In this document: positions 18,732 to 27,769 of the stretch, piece after piece
Layout: every line of letters begins with the position of its first letter
Numbering within the stretch: position 1 is the stretch's first letter
NCBI GenBank assembly: GCA_035342095.1
Contig: DAOQWL010000018.1
Location: forward strand, 1-64,000
Direction: 5' to 3'
Length of the DNA: 64,000 nt
From: PLanc-01 sp035342095
GTDB lineage: Bacteria > Planctomycetota > Phycisphaerae > Sedimentisphaerales > Anaerobacaceae
Program-made: the position numbers and the translations under genes
Notes under the pieces: generated by a model
The model's input: the letters and a program-made list of their open reading frames with translations, nothing else
What the model was told of the DNA's origin: nothing
Database searches by the model: none

Positions 18732-19835
18732 TCACATCGCCTCACCGGCCAACAATCCGAACTCCATCACGGATCGGGCGAGTCCTTCCCCAACGATCTT
18801 GCAGCCAAGAGGTGTGAAATGGCCATGCTCCTTCTCCCAGTACAGCTTCTCGCCGCTGAGACGCTGGAAGTCGGCAATCGGACTGTAGATATGGAACACA
18901 TCCTTGCGGTCCAGCAGGTCGGAAGGGAACGTGGACTGGAATTCAGTCCGGCTGTGCCGTGTCGGAATGTCCAGGATCAACAACTCCGCTCCATGGAGGC
19001 GACACTGGCGTTGGATTTCCGACAACAAGGCAATGGCAAGCTCTTGCGGATACATGCTCGGTGTCCCCGCCACCTCATCCGTAAGTTCAGACTCCGGAGA
19101 ATCTAGGTCCATCAGTCGGCGCATCGCAGGCATGATCTTGAATTTGACCACCTCCGCAGACCTCTCCCTGAGACAGCAGTACAGGTGGGAATGGATAGCC
19201 AGCCAGCGGAAAGCGGCGACTTGGAAGAGCATCTCGCGACTCTTCACGGCCGGAAGGAACGTCTTGTTCTTCCGAACCAGTTCTTTGCCTTCGATCGCAT
19301 ATAGATTCGACCTCACGTTGTCGTCGAGGTCGGTCGCGTGCCAGGCGATCACGACAAGATCGGGCTCATAGCGGAAACCCTCTTCCTGAAGTGCCACCAA
19401 CTCCTCCGCTGTGCCAAAACCGGAGACCGACAGATTCACCGGCTCGCATTTCACGCCCGCCGCACGCAAGGAGTCCACCATGCGGGCCAGAAATGTGTCC
19501 TCCAGGCTCACGCCGTACCCCATGCCAAAGGAGTCGCCCAGCAGCATGATTCTGCGCATGCCCTGGGGTTTCCCGTATGGAATCTCCCCGTCGGCACGGA
19601 GTCCTTTCGAATTCGTGCGAATGTTGATCCGGTACTCAGGCGCCCTGTGCCAGTAGCTCTGGCTCGGGGTGTTGCCGCGAATGCCATAGTCCGTGGCACA
19701 CACATATCGCGGGAGCATCAGTTGCGGCGAGAAGAACCGCAGAAACACCTCCCCGACGAGGAGGAAGTAGACGCAGCCGGTCCCAACTTTGGCCACCAGC
19801 ATCAACGCCGATCTGTTGAACCTCATATTCCTCAC
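18732..19835 (-). CDS. SGNH/GDSL-family membrane-anchored hydrolase or acyltransferase partner
   Basis: A 367-residue protein with a single N-terminal hydrophobic helix (LVAKVGTGCVYFLLVGEVFL), so probably periplasmic. SGNH blocks are visible: MLLGDSFGMGYGV (nucleophile serine), a Gly in LSVSGFGTAEE, and EKEHGHFTPLG near the end, carrying the histidine with glutamate in place of the usual aspartate. Such proteins next to an MBOAT gene act like AlgJ/AlgX or PatB to transfer or remove acyl groups on polysaccharides. The start is a GTG at 19835, with an ATG three codons later as an alternative. It follows the MBOAT gene by 12 bases. Confidence 0.85.
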   Translation of the reverse strand: MRNMRFNRSALMLVAKVGTGCVYFLLVGEVFLRFFSPQLMLPRYVCATDYGIRGNTPSQSYWHRAPEYRINIRTNSKGLRADGEIPYGKPQGMRRIMLLGDSFGMGYGVSLEDTFLARMVDSLRAAGVKCEPVNLSVSGFGTAEELVALQEEGFRYEPDLVVIAWHATDLDDNVRSNLYAIEGKELVRKNKTFLPAVKSREMLFQVAAFRWLAIHSHLYCCLRERSAEVVKFKIMPAMRRLMDLDSPESELTDEVAGTPSMYPQELAIALLSEIQRQCRLHGAELLILDIPTRHSRTEFQSTFPSDLLDRKDVFHIYSPIADFQRLSGEKLYWEKEHGHFTPLGCKIVGEGLARSVMEFGLLAGEAM

Positions 19836-19847
19836 CCTAGAAAAACG

Positions 19848-21743
19848 TCAGAATGCGAAGTAGATGAACTGCTGTGCCCCCCTGACACTCAGAGCCAGCA
19901 GAGACATCAGGACAACCAGCCAGACGTTGAGCCGAACGAACCAGGGCCAGTGCTCCAACACAGTCTCGGTTCCCCTCCTGGCCCGAATGGCTTCCAGAAG
20001 CACAAACAACCACCCGTAGAAGACCAAGGTCCAGAGCACATCCGTTGCCGCCGGCGACCAGTGAGGATGAAGGAAGATCGAACGCAGGAAGATGCCGACC
20101 GTCGCCATGTTCTGCGCTCGGAAGAGGAGCCAACCCAGACACACGAGGTGGAACATAATCAGGATCTGGACCGCGGCAACCCCGACGCTCGCGAGACCGT
20201 TATGGTTCTCGCCACCGGGGACATCTGTGGGCTCAACCGATCGGCTCACCGGCAGACGAAGGGAGGCCTGCCTCCGACAGCACTTGACCGAACCGCCACC
20301 CGCCGTCTCCACAGACACGACACCAGAGGATTCGGCACCTTCACCCACCAGAGACTCCGCCAACATCTCCGATTCGGCGGCTCCGGCGGGACACTGGACC
20401 TTTCGGATGAGGACTGCCCCCTTCTTGCTCACCTCGGCCACCACACGGTACGCCACGAGGATGAACCCGTGAAAGGCTCCCCATAGGACGAACGTCCATG
20501 CGGCGCCGTGCCACAATCCGCCAAGCAGCATGGTCAGGACGAGATTCCGATACATCTGCAATGTGCCGTGGCGATTCCCCCCCAGCGGGATATACAGGTA
20601 GTCCCTCAGCCAGGACGAGAGACTGATGTGCCAGCGCTTCCAGAAATCCGAGGGATTCCTCGCCAGGTAGGGGAGTCTGAAGTTCAGCATGATGTCAAAC
20701 CCCAGGAGGCGAGCCGTTCCTCTCGCGATGTCCGTATAACCGGCAAAGTCACAGTAGATCTGGATCGCGAACGCGTAGATGGCCAGGAGCAGTCGCAGGC
20801 CGTCTTGGGGCACCGGCGTCATCCCATCAGCGTTGGAGAAGGGCGCAAACGTCGAATTGACGACTCTCGCCATGTTGTCCGCAACAACCATCTTCTCAAA
20901 TAATCCCCATGCGATCAGCCACAACCCGCTGCGAAAGCACGCAAGATTCGCCGTGCGAGGCCGGCGAAATTGAGGCATGAGATGGCTTGCACGCTCGATC
21001 GGACCGGCAACCAATTGTGGGAAGAACGAGACAAAGACCGCCACTTCGGTCACGGCGGTGCTTGGCTGCAGGCAACCTCGATACACGTCGATCGTGTAAC
21101 TCATCGTCTGAAAGACGAAGAATGAGATGCCTACAGGCAAAATGACGCCCAGGGTCCAATTGCCGAGCGTGTGTCCTGTGACAGATTCCACGGCGGACTG
21201 CAGAGAAGCAGCGAAGAAATCGAAGTACTTGAAAAAACCCAGCATCGCCAGATTCATCACGACACTCATGGCGAGGAAGAAGCGTCTGCGATGGTTCGGC
21301 TCCAGACGCGTCAACCTCGGGTACGCCGCGTTGAATAGGAGGATGCCTATGGCCACCGCGAAGATGACCCGCCAGTACGCCGGCTTGGAAACCAGAACGT
21401 GTTGCCAATCGACCGCGAGCGAGGGCCAGTGCTCGACGAAGCCGAAGTCAAAGGCCTTCAGGTTGATCCCGAGACAGAATAGTGCGGCCGAGAACAGGAA
21501 CAGCGATGCCCGAGCGCGTTGCCACAAGGTCATGTGACCGTTGCGAATCGACAAGGCACAGGTGTAGTCCAGGACGGTGGAAAAGACGATCAGAAAAAGA
21601 AAGCGGACGTCCCAAAACCCATAGAAGTAGTAGCTCGCGAACAACAGGAGCAGATTCTGGATGCGATAACGCCGCCGCAGAAGCCAATATGAGCTCAAAG
21701 TCAATATAAAGAAGACTGCGAATGCGATACTGTTGAAGAGCAT
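19848..21743 (-). CDS. MBOAT-family O-acyltransferase (AlgI/PatA-like)
   Basis: A 631-residue polytopic membrane protein. It matches the AlgI family: FFPQLVAGPIERASHLMPQF, YCDFAGYTDIARGTARLLGF, NFRLPYLARNPSDFWKRWHISLSSWLRDYLYIPLGGN-type core residues, and the catalytic histidine in GLWHGAAWTFVLWG. It moves acyl groups (usually acetyl) across the membrane for polysaccharide modification, with the SGNH gene 12 bases downstream as partner. AlgI is about 480-520 residues; the extra length is a roughly 70-residue Gly/Ser/Glu-rich stretch (about 445-515) inserted between two membrane helices. GAGGGG lies before the start. Confidence 0.92.
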   Translation of the reverse strand: MLFNSIAFAVFFILTLSSYWLLRRRYRIQNLLLLFASYYFYGFWDVRFLFLIVFSTVLDYTCALSIRNGHMTLWQRARASLFLFSAALFCLGINLKAFDFGFVEHWPSLAVDWQHVLVSKPAYWRVIFAVAIGILLFNAAYPRLTRLEPNHRRRFFLAMSVVMNLAMLGFFKYFDFFAASLQSAVESVTGHTLGNWTLGVILPVGISFFVFQTMSYTIDVYRGCLQPSTAVTEVAVFVSFFPQLVAGPIERASHLMPQFRRPRTANLACFRSGLWLIAWGLFEKMVVADNMARVVNSTFAPFSNADGMTPVPQDGLRLLLAIYAFAIQIYCDFAGYTDIARGTARLLGFDIMLNFRLPYLARNPSDFWKRWHISLSSWLRDYLYIPLGGNRHGTLQMYRNLVLTMLLGGLWHGAAWTFVLWGAFHGFILVAYRVVAEVSKKGAVLIRKVQCPAGAAESEMLAESLVGEGAESSGVVSVETAGGGSVKCCRRQASLRLPVSRSVEPTDVPGGENHNGLASVGVAAVQILIMFHLVCLGWLLFRAQNMATVGIFLRSIFLHPHWSPAATDVLWTLVFYGWLFVLLEAIRARRGTETVLEHWPWFVRLNVWLVVLMSLLALSVRGAQQFIYFAF

Positions 21744-21758
21744 ATCCCCTCGATCCTT

Positions 21759-22310
21759 TCAATCACGTGTGACTTGCCACAACACGGAAATCACGTGCCG
21801 GTTCAGGACCTCATAGCCCGCCTGTGCCAGATGAAGAGCATCCCTCGCATACTCGTGCCTTTTCCCTGGAGTCGGCGACAGGAACAGACTGCAGTCGAGC
21901 ACGGTACACGATCTTTCTTCAGATCGAGCAGCCACTCGTTCACCTCGTCCACGGAGTCGTTGATCACGTTTGACCACACGAGGCGTTGGAGCAGATCGAC
22001 AGGACCCGACGATCATATTCCCGCGGTCCCGGAAAACGCCGAGCGTCTTGAGATCGTTGATTCCGATCTGGATCACCACTGCCCGAGGACGAGCCGCCAG
22101 CACATCTTCCTCAAGTCTCAGCAGGGCTTGTGCGGTCGTCTGACCACTCACGCCCCGGCTGATGACCCGGTAGTCCGCAAGAACAGGCAAGGGCGCCCGC
22201 TGCGCGATCCTGGAACCTCCGAAGAGAACCACAAGGGGCTTGCCACTGCCTGCGATAGCGGGCCTTGGCGACTGGGAAACCCCAACCCCAGTTGGGTCCA
22301 AATGCGCCAT
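21759..22310 (-). pseudogene. SGNH-hydrolase-like gene with two compensating frameshifts
   Basis: The readable frame (183 codons) contains SGNH pieces: LFGGSRIAQ near the N-terminus, where the family has GDS, then GVSGQTTAQALLRLEEDV, VVIQIGINDLK and a C-terminal DALHLAQAGY. Between about 22010 and 21900 this frame gives arginine-rich nonsense (RSAPTPRVVKRDQRLRGRG). The neighbouring frame there reads sensibly as DLLQRLVWSNVINDS followed by VDEVNEWLLDLKKDR. A gain or loss of one base near 22010 and an opposite one near 21900 would explain this. The N-terminal part before LFGG also looks odd and the true start is unclear. Either the gene is decaying or the assembly has errors. It lies 15 bases before the MBOAT gene. 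Confidence 0.6.
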
Positions 22311-22403
22311 CTGGAGTGCCCGGCAGCAGACGAGGAGGCGATCCGCCTATCCATGCCCCCGTGGCCGCAATGCCGCAAGTCCTCACTCCCAGGACAGACG
22401 ACC

Positions 22404-23381
22404 TCACAGGAGGTCGCTCCCTCCCCTGAATCCACTGAACAAAGGAATCCTCTTCGTGGCTGCGAAATAGGCCTTCAGCTTGGAGGCCGCCTGTTCTCGG
22501 CGTCCGCGGCTCATGGAGTACACGATCAGCCATCCTGGAATCCGCACGGCAAAGAAGGCGAACACCAGAAGACAGGCGAGGCGGTAGTACGCACGTCCGT
22601 GGTGCTTTCGGAGGAATCGGAGAATGCTGAGCCTCAACTGGACCGTCATTTCGACGCCAACCCTTTTGCTGCTCTGCCCCCCCAGATGGATAATCTCGCC
22701 GACCGGCGAAAAGAGCAGCCGCCATCCGGCTTGGCGGAACCGATAGCACCAGTCCGTCTCTTCGGCATACATGAAGAACTGCTCGTCCATCACACCCACC
22801 TGCTCGATCGCCTCGCGGCGCACCAACATGAAGCAGCCTGTGACAACATCCACGTCACGCTCATCATCTCGCTGCCACCACGTCATCCGCTCGCGGCCGA
22901 AGAGACGACTGCGAGGAAAGAGTTTATATAGATACGTTGCAGAAAGCACCATGTTCAGCAGGGAGGGATACATGAAACACGTCGGCTGGAGCGTTCGATC
23001 GGGGTTCATCACCCGGCAGCCGACCACCGCTACGTCGGGGTGCGCGTCGGCGAATGCCACGGTCTTGGCAATGGCTCCGTCCAGAACGACGGTGTCGCTG
23101 TTCAACAGAAGGACATACCGTCCGCCGGCCATGGCCATTCCCTGATTGTTGGCGGCTGCGAACCCCAAGTTGTCGGCATTCGCGATGAGCTGCACTTCGG
23201 GGAACTCGCTCCGGACCATCTCGGCAGAGCCGTCTGCCGAAGCGTTGTCTACGACGATCACCTGGCAGCGAACCGCGCCGCCGTTCTCATAGACCGACCG
23301 CAGGCAGTCCCGCAGAATCTCACGTGTGTTCCAACTGACGACGACAACAGTCACATCGGGCCTGCTCACGTCAGACTCCAT
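22404..23381 (-). CDS. Family 2 glycosyltransferase, rhamnosyltransferase (WbbL) type
   Basis: A 325-residue enzyme with the classical WbbL/RfbF pattern: VVVVSWNTREILRDCLRSV, VIVVDNASADGS, NLGFAAANNQG, LLLNSDTVV (DxD-type site), GCFMLVRREAIEQVG and FFMYAEETDWCYR. A hydrophobic segment (ACLLVFAFFAVRIPGWLIVY) near the C-terminus anchors it to the membrane. The start overlaps the end of the Wzy/ligase-like gene by 16 bases. Deoxyhexose transfer is typical of the family, but the donor is not provable here. Confidence 0.9.
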   Translation of the reverse strand: MESDVSRPDVTVVVVSWNTREILRDCLRSVYENGGAVRCQVIVVDNASADGSAEMVRSEFPEVQLIANADNLGFAAANNQGMAMAGGRYVLLLNSDTVVLDGAIAKTVAFADAHPDVAVVGCRVMNPDRTLQPTCFMYPSLLNMVLSATYLYKLFPRSRLFGRERMTWWQRDDERDVDVVTGCFMLVRREAIEQVGVMDEQFFMYAEETDWCYRFRQAGWRLLFSPVGEIIHLGGQSSKRVGVEMTVQLRLSILRFLRKHHGRAYYRLACLLVFAFFAVRIPGWLIVYSMSRGRREQAASKLKAYFAATKRIPLFSGFRGGSDLL

Positions 23382-24709
23382 GCTTCTTCACGCGGTTGGG
23401 AGGCGCCGCCATACCCCTCTCGTCGGGGCTTCGCTGAAACAGCGACCCTCTTCGTCGGCGGGATATTCTCCAGGGATTTCTCATAGAGCAGACCCGCCGC
23501 AGCGAGCAGTAGATACCAGATCAACGTAATCTGACCGAAATACGAGACGCCCAGGAACGATATGGCATGTGCGATCACCGTCGCGAAAGCACACCATGCG
23601 AGGTAGGACTCGCTCCGGTCTCGACAAGTCAGGGATACTCGAAGGAAGGTCCGGGCGCTCAGGAAGATCAGAACGCAGAAGAGCACACAAGTGACGAAGC
23701 CACCGCGGACTCCCTCCAGAATGTACTGATTGGTCACGTCCTGGAGGCCGTAGCCCCAGTGGCCCGTGCTGCGCGTGCCGATCAGGACCCACTCGAAGAA
23801 ATGGCCAATGGCCTGATCAATCAGATGGTAGCGGTGCCACCCGGTCGAGCCGGCCACGACACTGACGCGCGACAGCAGCGACCAGACAGGGGCCTTCATC
23901 ACAAAGTGAAGCCCGATCAGCAGAAACAGCACTCCCCACGCCACCCGAGGAGTGTTCCGGCGCCAGGAGTACACCAGCACGATGGCCAGGGCTCCGGCGA
24001 ACGTCAGGACCGGCGTACTCGACGCCGTGACCCAGATCATGAATGTGCATGACGCCACAGCAGGCCAGAGAAGCCACGCGCACCTCTTCTGCCTGGCAAA
24101 CCCGATGAACAAAGGCACCACGGTGGCCCAGAACAACCCCATCATAATAGCGTGCGGAAAGGTCGCTGCGCAACGATAGGCGCCCTCTCGCCAATCCGTG
24201 GTGACACGCCCCAGGCTAGTGAACGGATTCGATCCGTTCCGCCACTCGACAACCACGAAAGGCAGCATAGCCACCGCACACACGCCCAGGGCTATGTGGA
24301 CGAAGCCGATATCCCGCCAAGAGCGAAGACTCTGGCGAAATATCCAGTAGAGCCCCAACCATTCGAGCAGCCGGCCGCACCGCAGAAGCAGAGCCCCGAA
24401 GCTCATCCACTGAAGAGTATACACCGCTGTGCCCACAAGCGCCCAGGCAAGAACCAGCCTGTCGAACCGATTCCACCGGATGGAAACGATCTCGCTGCGG
24501 ATCCAGAGCCGGAGAATTCCCGCCAGCACGAGGATCTGAAGAACATAGAAGTGCAGCCCCACAATGATGACACACTGGTCTGCGGGCACCCAGCAGGCGC
24601 CGATCACGAACGGCAGCAGGATGTACTTGCGAGGCACCGCGAGAGTCAGAGTGGACAGGACCACCGTGATGAACAGAGTCAAACTGGTTATGGTGACAGG
24701 TTGTTCCAT
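23366..24709 (-). CDS. O-antigen polymerase/ligase-like membrane protein (Wzy/WaaL type)
   Basis: About 447 residues with ten or more predicted membrane helices and one larger loop, the usual layout of EPS polymerases. The segment RVTTDWREGAYRCAATFPHAIMMG holds the kind of arginines and glycine-proline residues expected in the periplasmic catalytic loop. Sequence identity in this family is low, so polymerase versus ligase cannot be decided. I place the start at 24709 (MEQPVTITSL); a start at 24757, overlapping the preceding gene by 11 bases, is possible. The C-terminal tail is basic and soluble. It lies between glycosyltransferase genes. Confidence 0.82.
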   Translation of the reverse strand: MEQPVTITSLTLFITVVLSTLTLAVPRKYILLPFVIGACWVPADQCVIIVGLHFYVLQILVLAGILRLWIRSEIVSIRWNRFDRLVLAWALVGTAVYTLQWMSFGALLLRCGRLLEWLGLYWIFRQSLRSWRDIGFVHIALGVCAVAMLPFVVVEWRNGSNPFTSLGRVTTDWREGAYRCAATFPHAIMMGLFWATVVPLFIGFARQKRCAWLLWPAVASCTFMIWVTASSTPVLTFAGALAIVLVYSWRRNTPRVAWGVLFLLIGLHFVMKAPVWSLLSRVSVVAGSTGWHRYHLIDQAIGHFFEWVLIGTRSTGHWGYGLQDVTNQYILEGVRGGFVTCVLFCVLIFLSARTFLRVSLTCRDRSESYLAWCAFATVIAHAISFLGVSYFGQITLIWYLLLAAAGLLYEKSLENIPPTKRVAVSAKPRREGYGGASQPREEAWSLT

Positions 24710-24746
24710 GGTTGAGAACCACGCCTTTCCGGAGAACACCCGCGAT

Positions 24747-26144
24747 TCAGAGACCATCGCAGGTCAGGCGGGGACGCGCCCCGCCCAACGCGAAGTCGAA
24801 CACCTCTGCCAGGTCGCCCGTAAGGCGGGATCGTTCGAACCGCTCGATGAATTCGTCGTTGGGTTGACACCGCAAGCCCCCCTCGTCACGATGCCGGGCC
24901 AGCAGATCCGACAGGATGGCGGCAATTCCGGTCACATCCGTCGGATCACAGACAAGCCCCACCCCCGCCTTTTGGACAAAACCCCTCGTGTCGCCCGGCG
25001 GCACGCAGGCCAGGATGGGCTTTCGTGCGGCAAGGTACTCATACGTCTTGCCGGGAACGATCAACGCGCCTCGGTGATCTGCCGGCTCGTGAAGCGGCAG
25101 GAATAGCGCGTCGGCCGATTGGAGCATCTGAACGGACTGGGCATGTGTGGCATAGCCGGGGAACTCGGTGATGCCAGTCAACCCGAACCGGTCAGCCAGA
25201 GACCGGTCTTCGGGCGTTGCCGATCCGACGAGAACCAGACGGAGCGTCCGGGCATTCGCGTTGCCCTCGTCGAGCAGCTTGCGAACTGCCTTGAACAGGT
25301 AGTAAGGAGTTCTCGCCAGCAGATGGGGACGTCCCACAGAGTACCGAAGCTTGTCGCGCAACCTCAGTCGGACCGGTTCGCCCAGAACCTCGCGGCTGCC
25401 CGGATCCACCTTGAGAGCGCCCGCCGTGTGGAACTGGCCCGTGTGGACGATGGTGAACCTGCCCACACCCTCTCGCTGCCGAGCCGAATTCGCCGGCAGT
25501 TGGAAGTCGCCGCGGTCCCAGCCATTCGGAATACAGAAGAGCTTCTCGTCGGGCAGGTGCCCAAACGCCTCATGGAGCGCTCTGAGGGATTCCGGCGTGT
25601 TCATGACGACGGCCGTCGCCTGCTCGCACGCCACCCTCATGGCTGTGCGATCCATCCCATGGTGGAGCCGAGTCACATAGCAGTTGATCGGGTCCAGCGC
25701 CCAGGGGTCTCGCATGTCGAGGACCCAGGGCAACCGGTGTTTCTTCGCCAGCGACGCGGCGGCCCTGGCCGCAGGATACGGGCTCACCGTGACGTACAGG
25801 AGGTCCGGCTTGTCCCGCAGGATCAGAGCGTGTCCGGCGCGTTCAGCCGCACGCACCCACCAGCAGAACGGCATCCCGGGAACATACCGACCGACCTTGC
25901 CCTCCGCCCACTTGAGCCGCCGCTCCCACGGGGACAATCGCACGGTCTCAACCGTCGCATCGCGGACATCGTCCATCAGCTTCGGGTCTTCCGGAATCAG
26001 CCCGCCAACGGGCGATCCCGTCCCTCCGACCACCAGAGGCGCGTAGCCGCGGGCCGGAAGGTACTTGACGAACTTGGCGGTCCGCTGCACCCCGGCCCCC
26101 CCCGACGGGGGATAGAAGTAGGCTAGTATGAGGACCTTCTTCAT
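24747..26144 (-). CDS. Family 4-like glycosyltransferase
   Basis: A 465-residue GT-B enzyme. The ATG at 26144 has GGAGG upstream and gives MKKVLILAYFYPPSGGAGVQR, the usual N-terminal acceptor-domain start. The longer frame to 26360 lies inside the preceding gene and is rejected. The C-terminal donor domain has VLVGSATPEDR, a FPGYATH strand, and a LPLHEPADHRGALIVPGKTYEYLAARKPIL-type motif in which the E of KTYEYLA is the conserved nucleotide-binding glutamate. The start overlaps the stop of the acyltransferase gene in an ATGA. The enzyme probably uses a nucleotide hexose. Confidence 0.9.
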   Translation of the reverse strand: MKKVLILAYFYPPSGGAGVQRTAKFVKYLPARGYAPLVVGGTGSPVGGLIPEDPKLMDDVRDATVETVRLSPWERRLKWAEGKVGRYVPGMPFCWWVRAAERAGHALILRDKPDLLYVTVSPYPAARAAASLAKKHRLPWVLDMRDPWALDPINCYVTRLHHGMDRTAMRVACEQATAVVMNTPESLRALHEAFGHLPDEKLFCIPNGWDRGDFQLPANSARQREGVGRFTIVHTGQFHTAGALKVDPGSREVLGEPVRLRLRDKLRYSVGRPHLLARTPYYLFKAVRKLLDEGNANARTLRLVLVGSATPEDRSLADRFGLTGITEFPGYATHAQSVQMLQSADALFLPLHEPADHRGALIVPGKTYEYLAARKPILACVPPGDTRGFVQKAGVGLVCDPTDVTGIAAILSDLLARHRDEGGLRCQPNDEFIERFERSRLTGDLAEVFDFALGGARPRLTCDGL

Positions 26145-26731
26145 CGGACGGCCTCCGGGCTCTCCACGTCGATCTTCCGGATGATGCGGGCCGGTACCCC
26201 GCCCACAATCGTGAAGGGCGGCACATCCTTCGTCACCACGGCATTGGCTCCAACGACCGCCCGCCGGCCGATCCGGACGCCTTTGAGAATCACGCATCCC
26301 TCGCCAAGCCAGACCCCATCCTCGATCACCACGGGGGCCGACCGCACGCCGTGTGCCCACCGCGCCGGCAGTTCGGGATCATCGAACACATGGTCGTGAT
26401 CGCTGATGTAGACGCGTCCTGCAATCAACACATCCCTACCGATTGTCACGGATTGGGCGGCGCCGCAGTGGAAGTACAGATGGATGACCGTGCCATCCCC
26501 AATGACCAGTTTCGGCGTCTTGCCGTCCCACGGGCCGACGGCCTCCAGGCGAGCGCCCTTGCGGATCGCCACCTTCTCGCCGATGTGGATCGCGCGGGGA
26601 TTCGTCAGCAGATCACAGCGTTCCAGGCGAGACCGCCAGCCGAACCGGCCGAACCGGGGACGCCACCACACGTAGTTCATGCTCGCCGTCACAAGACGGA
26701 CCGCCCGGCGGAAGCACTCGGCTACCGACAT
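26141..26731 (-). CDS. Left-handed beta-helix acyltransferase (WcaF/maltose-acetyltransferase type)
   Basis: A 196-residue hexapeptide-repeat protein. Repeats of the form I-G-x-x-x run from about residue 50 (IHIGEKVAIRKGA) to about 180. The acetyl-CoA-site signature SDHDHVFDD, with its catalytic histidines, lies in the middle, and the usual C-terminal IVGGVPARIIRKI closes the helix. It acetylates a sugar, probably on a lipid-linked or nucleotide-linked intermediate in the cytoplasm, in contrast to the periplasmic MBOAT route. AGAGGTG precedes the start, and its stop overlaps the GT4 start. Confidence 0.9.
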   Translation of the reverse strand: MSVAECFRRAVRLVTASMNYVWWRPRFGRFGWRSRLERCDLLTNPRAIHIGEKVAIRKGARLEAVGPWDGKTPKLVIGDGTVIHLYFHCGAAQSVTIGRDVLIAGRVYISDHDHVFDDPELPARWAHGVRSAPVVIEDGVWLGEGCVILKGVRIGRRAVVGANAVVTKDVPPFTIVGGVPARIIRKIDVESPEAVR

Positions 26732-26763
26732 GCGTCACCTCTGCATCTTGCGATTCTCACGAA

Positions 26764-27756
26764 TTACGACACCTGCCCTCTCACGCACCGACTCGCCCAC
26801 GCCAGAAGGGCCACGACGGGTCTCACCGCCCGCCTTCTCGTCCCCTGGTACCAGAACCATTCCTTGGTCGAGAGTGCTCGTGCGCGGGTCTTGACCAGTT
26901 CGGCGAGGTCCTCTCGCCTCTCCAGGAATGCCCGCTTCAGCGTCAAGCGTCGCCATGTGCTCTCGTGCATTTCTCGTGTAGAGGCCGGCAGATCGTACTT
27001 TTTGCACAAGTACAAGCACATTTCGGCATTGGCAATCCAGAAGAACAACTCCTTTTGCCTGTCCTGACTGTGCGCCGCAGACTCTGCCAGGATCTGGTGG
27101 GTCGCCAGGGATTCATCGATCCGATGGACGGCGGCAACATGCGACACTTCCGCCCAGAGCTGCGTGTCCGTCATAGGAAAGCTTGTGTCGCGATACAGAT
27201 AGGGATCGGCATTTCGTATCCGCTCCACCAACTCTCTTTTCGCCAGGACCGTGCAGGTCAGGATTCCGGCTCGTCCGGCCAGAATGTCCTCCATCTGAAC
27301 CGGTTGCGACGGCGTCTTGCCACGGGACTGGAGATACTCGCGAATCGTCTCGCCCGTCTCGACCACGTGGCGGTCGTAGTCGGAATAGACCAATCCGCAC
27401 TCGGGGTGACTTTCCATGAAGTCCACCTGGCGCTGCAATTTGTCGCACCGGTGCCAGTAGTCATCGCCCTCGCAATAGGCAACGTACTGCCCTTGGGAAG
27501 CGAGGGCCACTCGATCCTCATTCCGGATCGCCCCGACGTTCCGGTCGGACGTGACGACGCGAATGACGTCAGGATGCCTGCTCTGATACTCCGACACGAT
27601 ATCGCGCGTTCCGTCCGTGGAGCAATCCTCGCCGATCACCAGTTCGTACGGATAGGCAGTCTCCTGCTGAAGGACCCCCTCGATGGCGCGTGCGATATAG
27701 GGCGCGTGATTGTACGTGATCATGTTCACGCTGACTTTGACATTGGGCTGTGACAC
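26764..27756 (-). CDS. Family 2 glycosyltransferase
   Basis: A 330-residue enzyme. The start is taken as the GTG at 27756 with GAGGGG ten bases upstream; the frame remains open to 27906, but that part lies over the end of the previous gene. It shows KVSVNMITYNHAPYIARAI, LVIGEDCSTDGTRDI and YCEGDDYW, a subgroup of GT2 common in O-antigen loci. There is no membrane helix, so it is a peripheral inner-membrane enzyme. It follows the GT56 gene by 13 bases. Donor and acceptor are unknown. Confidence 0.87.
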   Translation of the reverse strand: MSQPNVKVSVNMITYNHAPYIARAIEGVLQQETAYPYELVIGEDCSTDGTRDIVSEYQSRHPDVIRVVTSDRNVGAIRNEDRVALASQGQYVAYCEGDDYWHRCDKLQRQVDFMESHPECGLVYSDYDRHVVETGETIREYLQSRGKTPSQPVQMEDILAGRAGILTCTVLAKRELVERIRNADPYLYRDTSFPMTDTQLWAEVSHVAAVHRIDESLATHQILAESAAHSQDRQKELFFWIANAEMCLYLCKKYDLPASTREMHESTWRRLTLKRAFLERREDLAELVKTRARALSTKEWFWYQGTRRRAVRPVVALLAWASRCVRGQVS

Positions 27757-27769
27757 GAGTCGATGCCCC

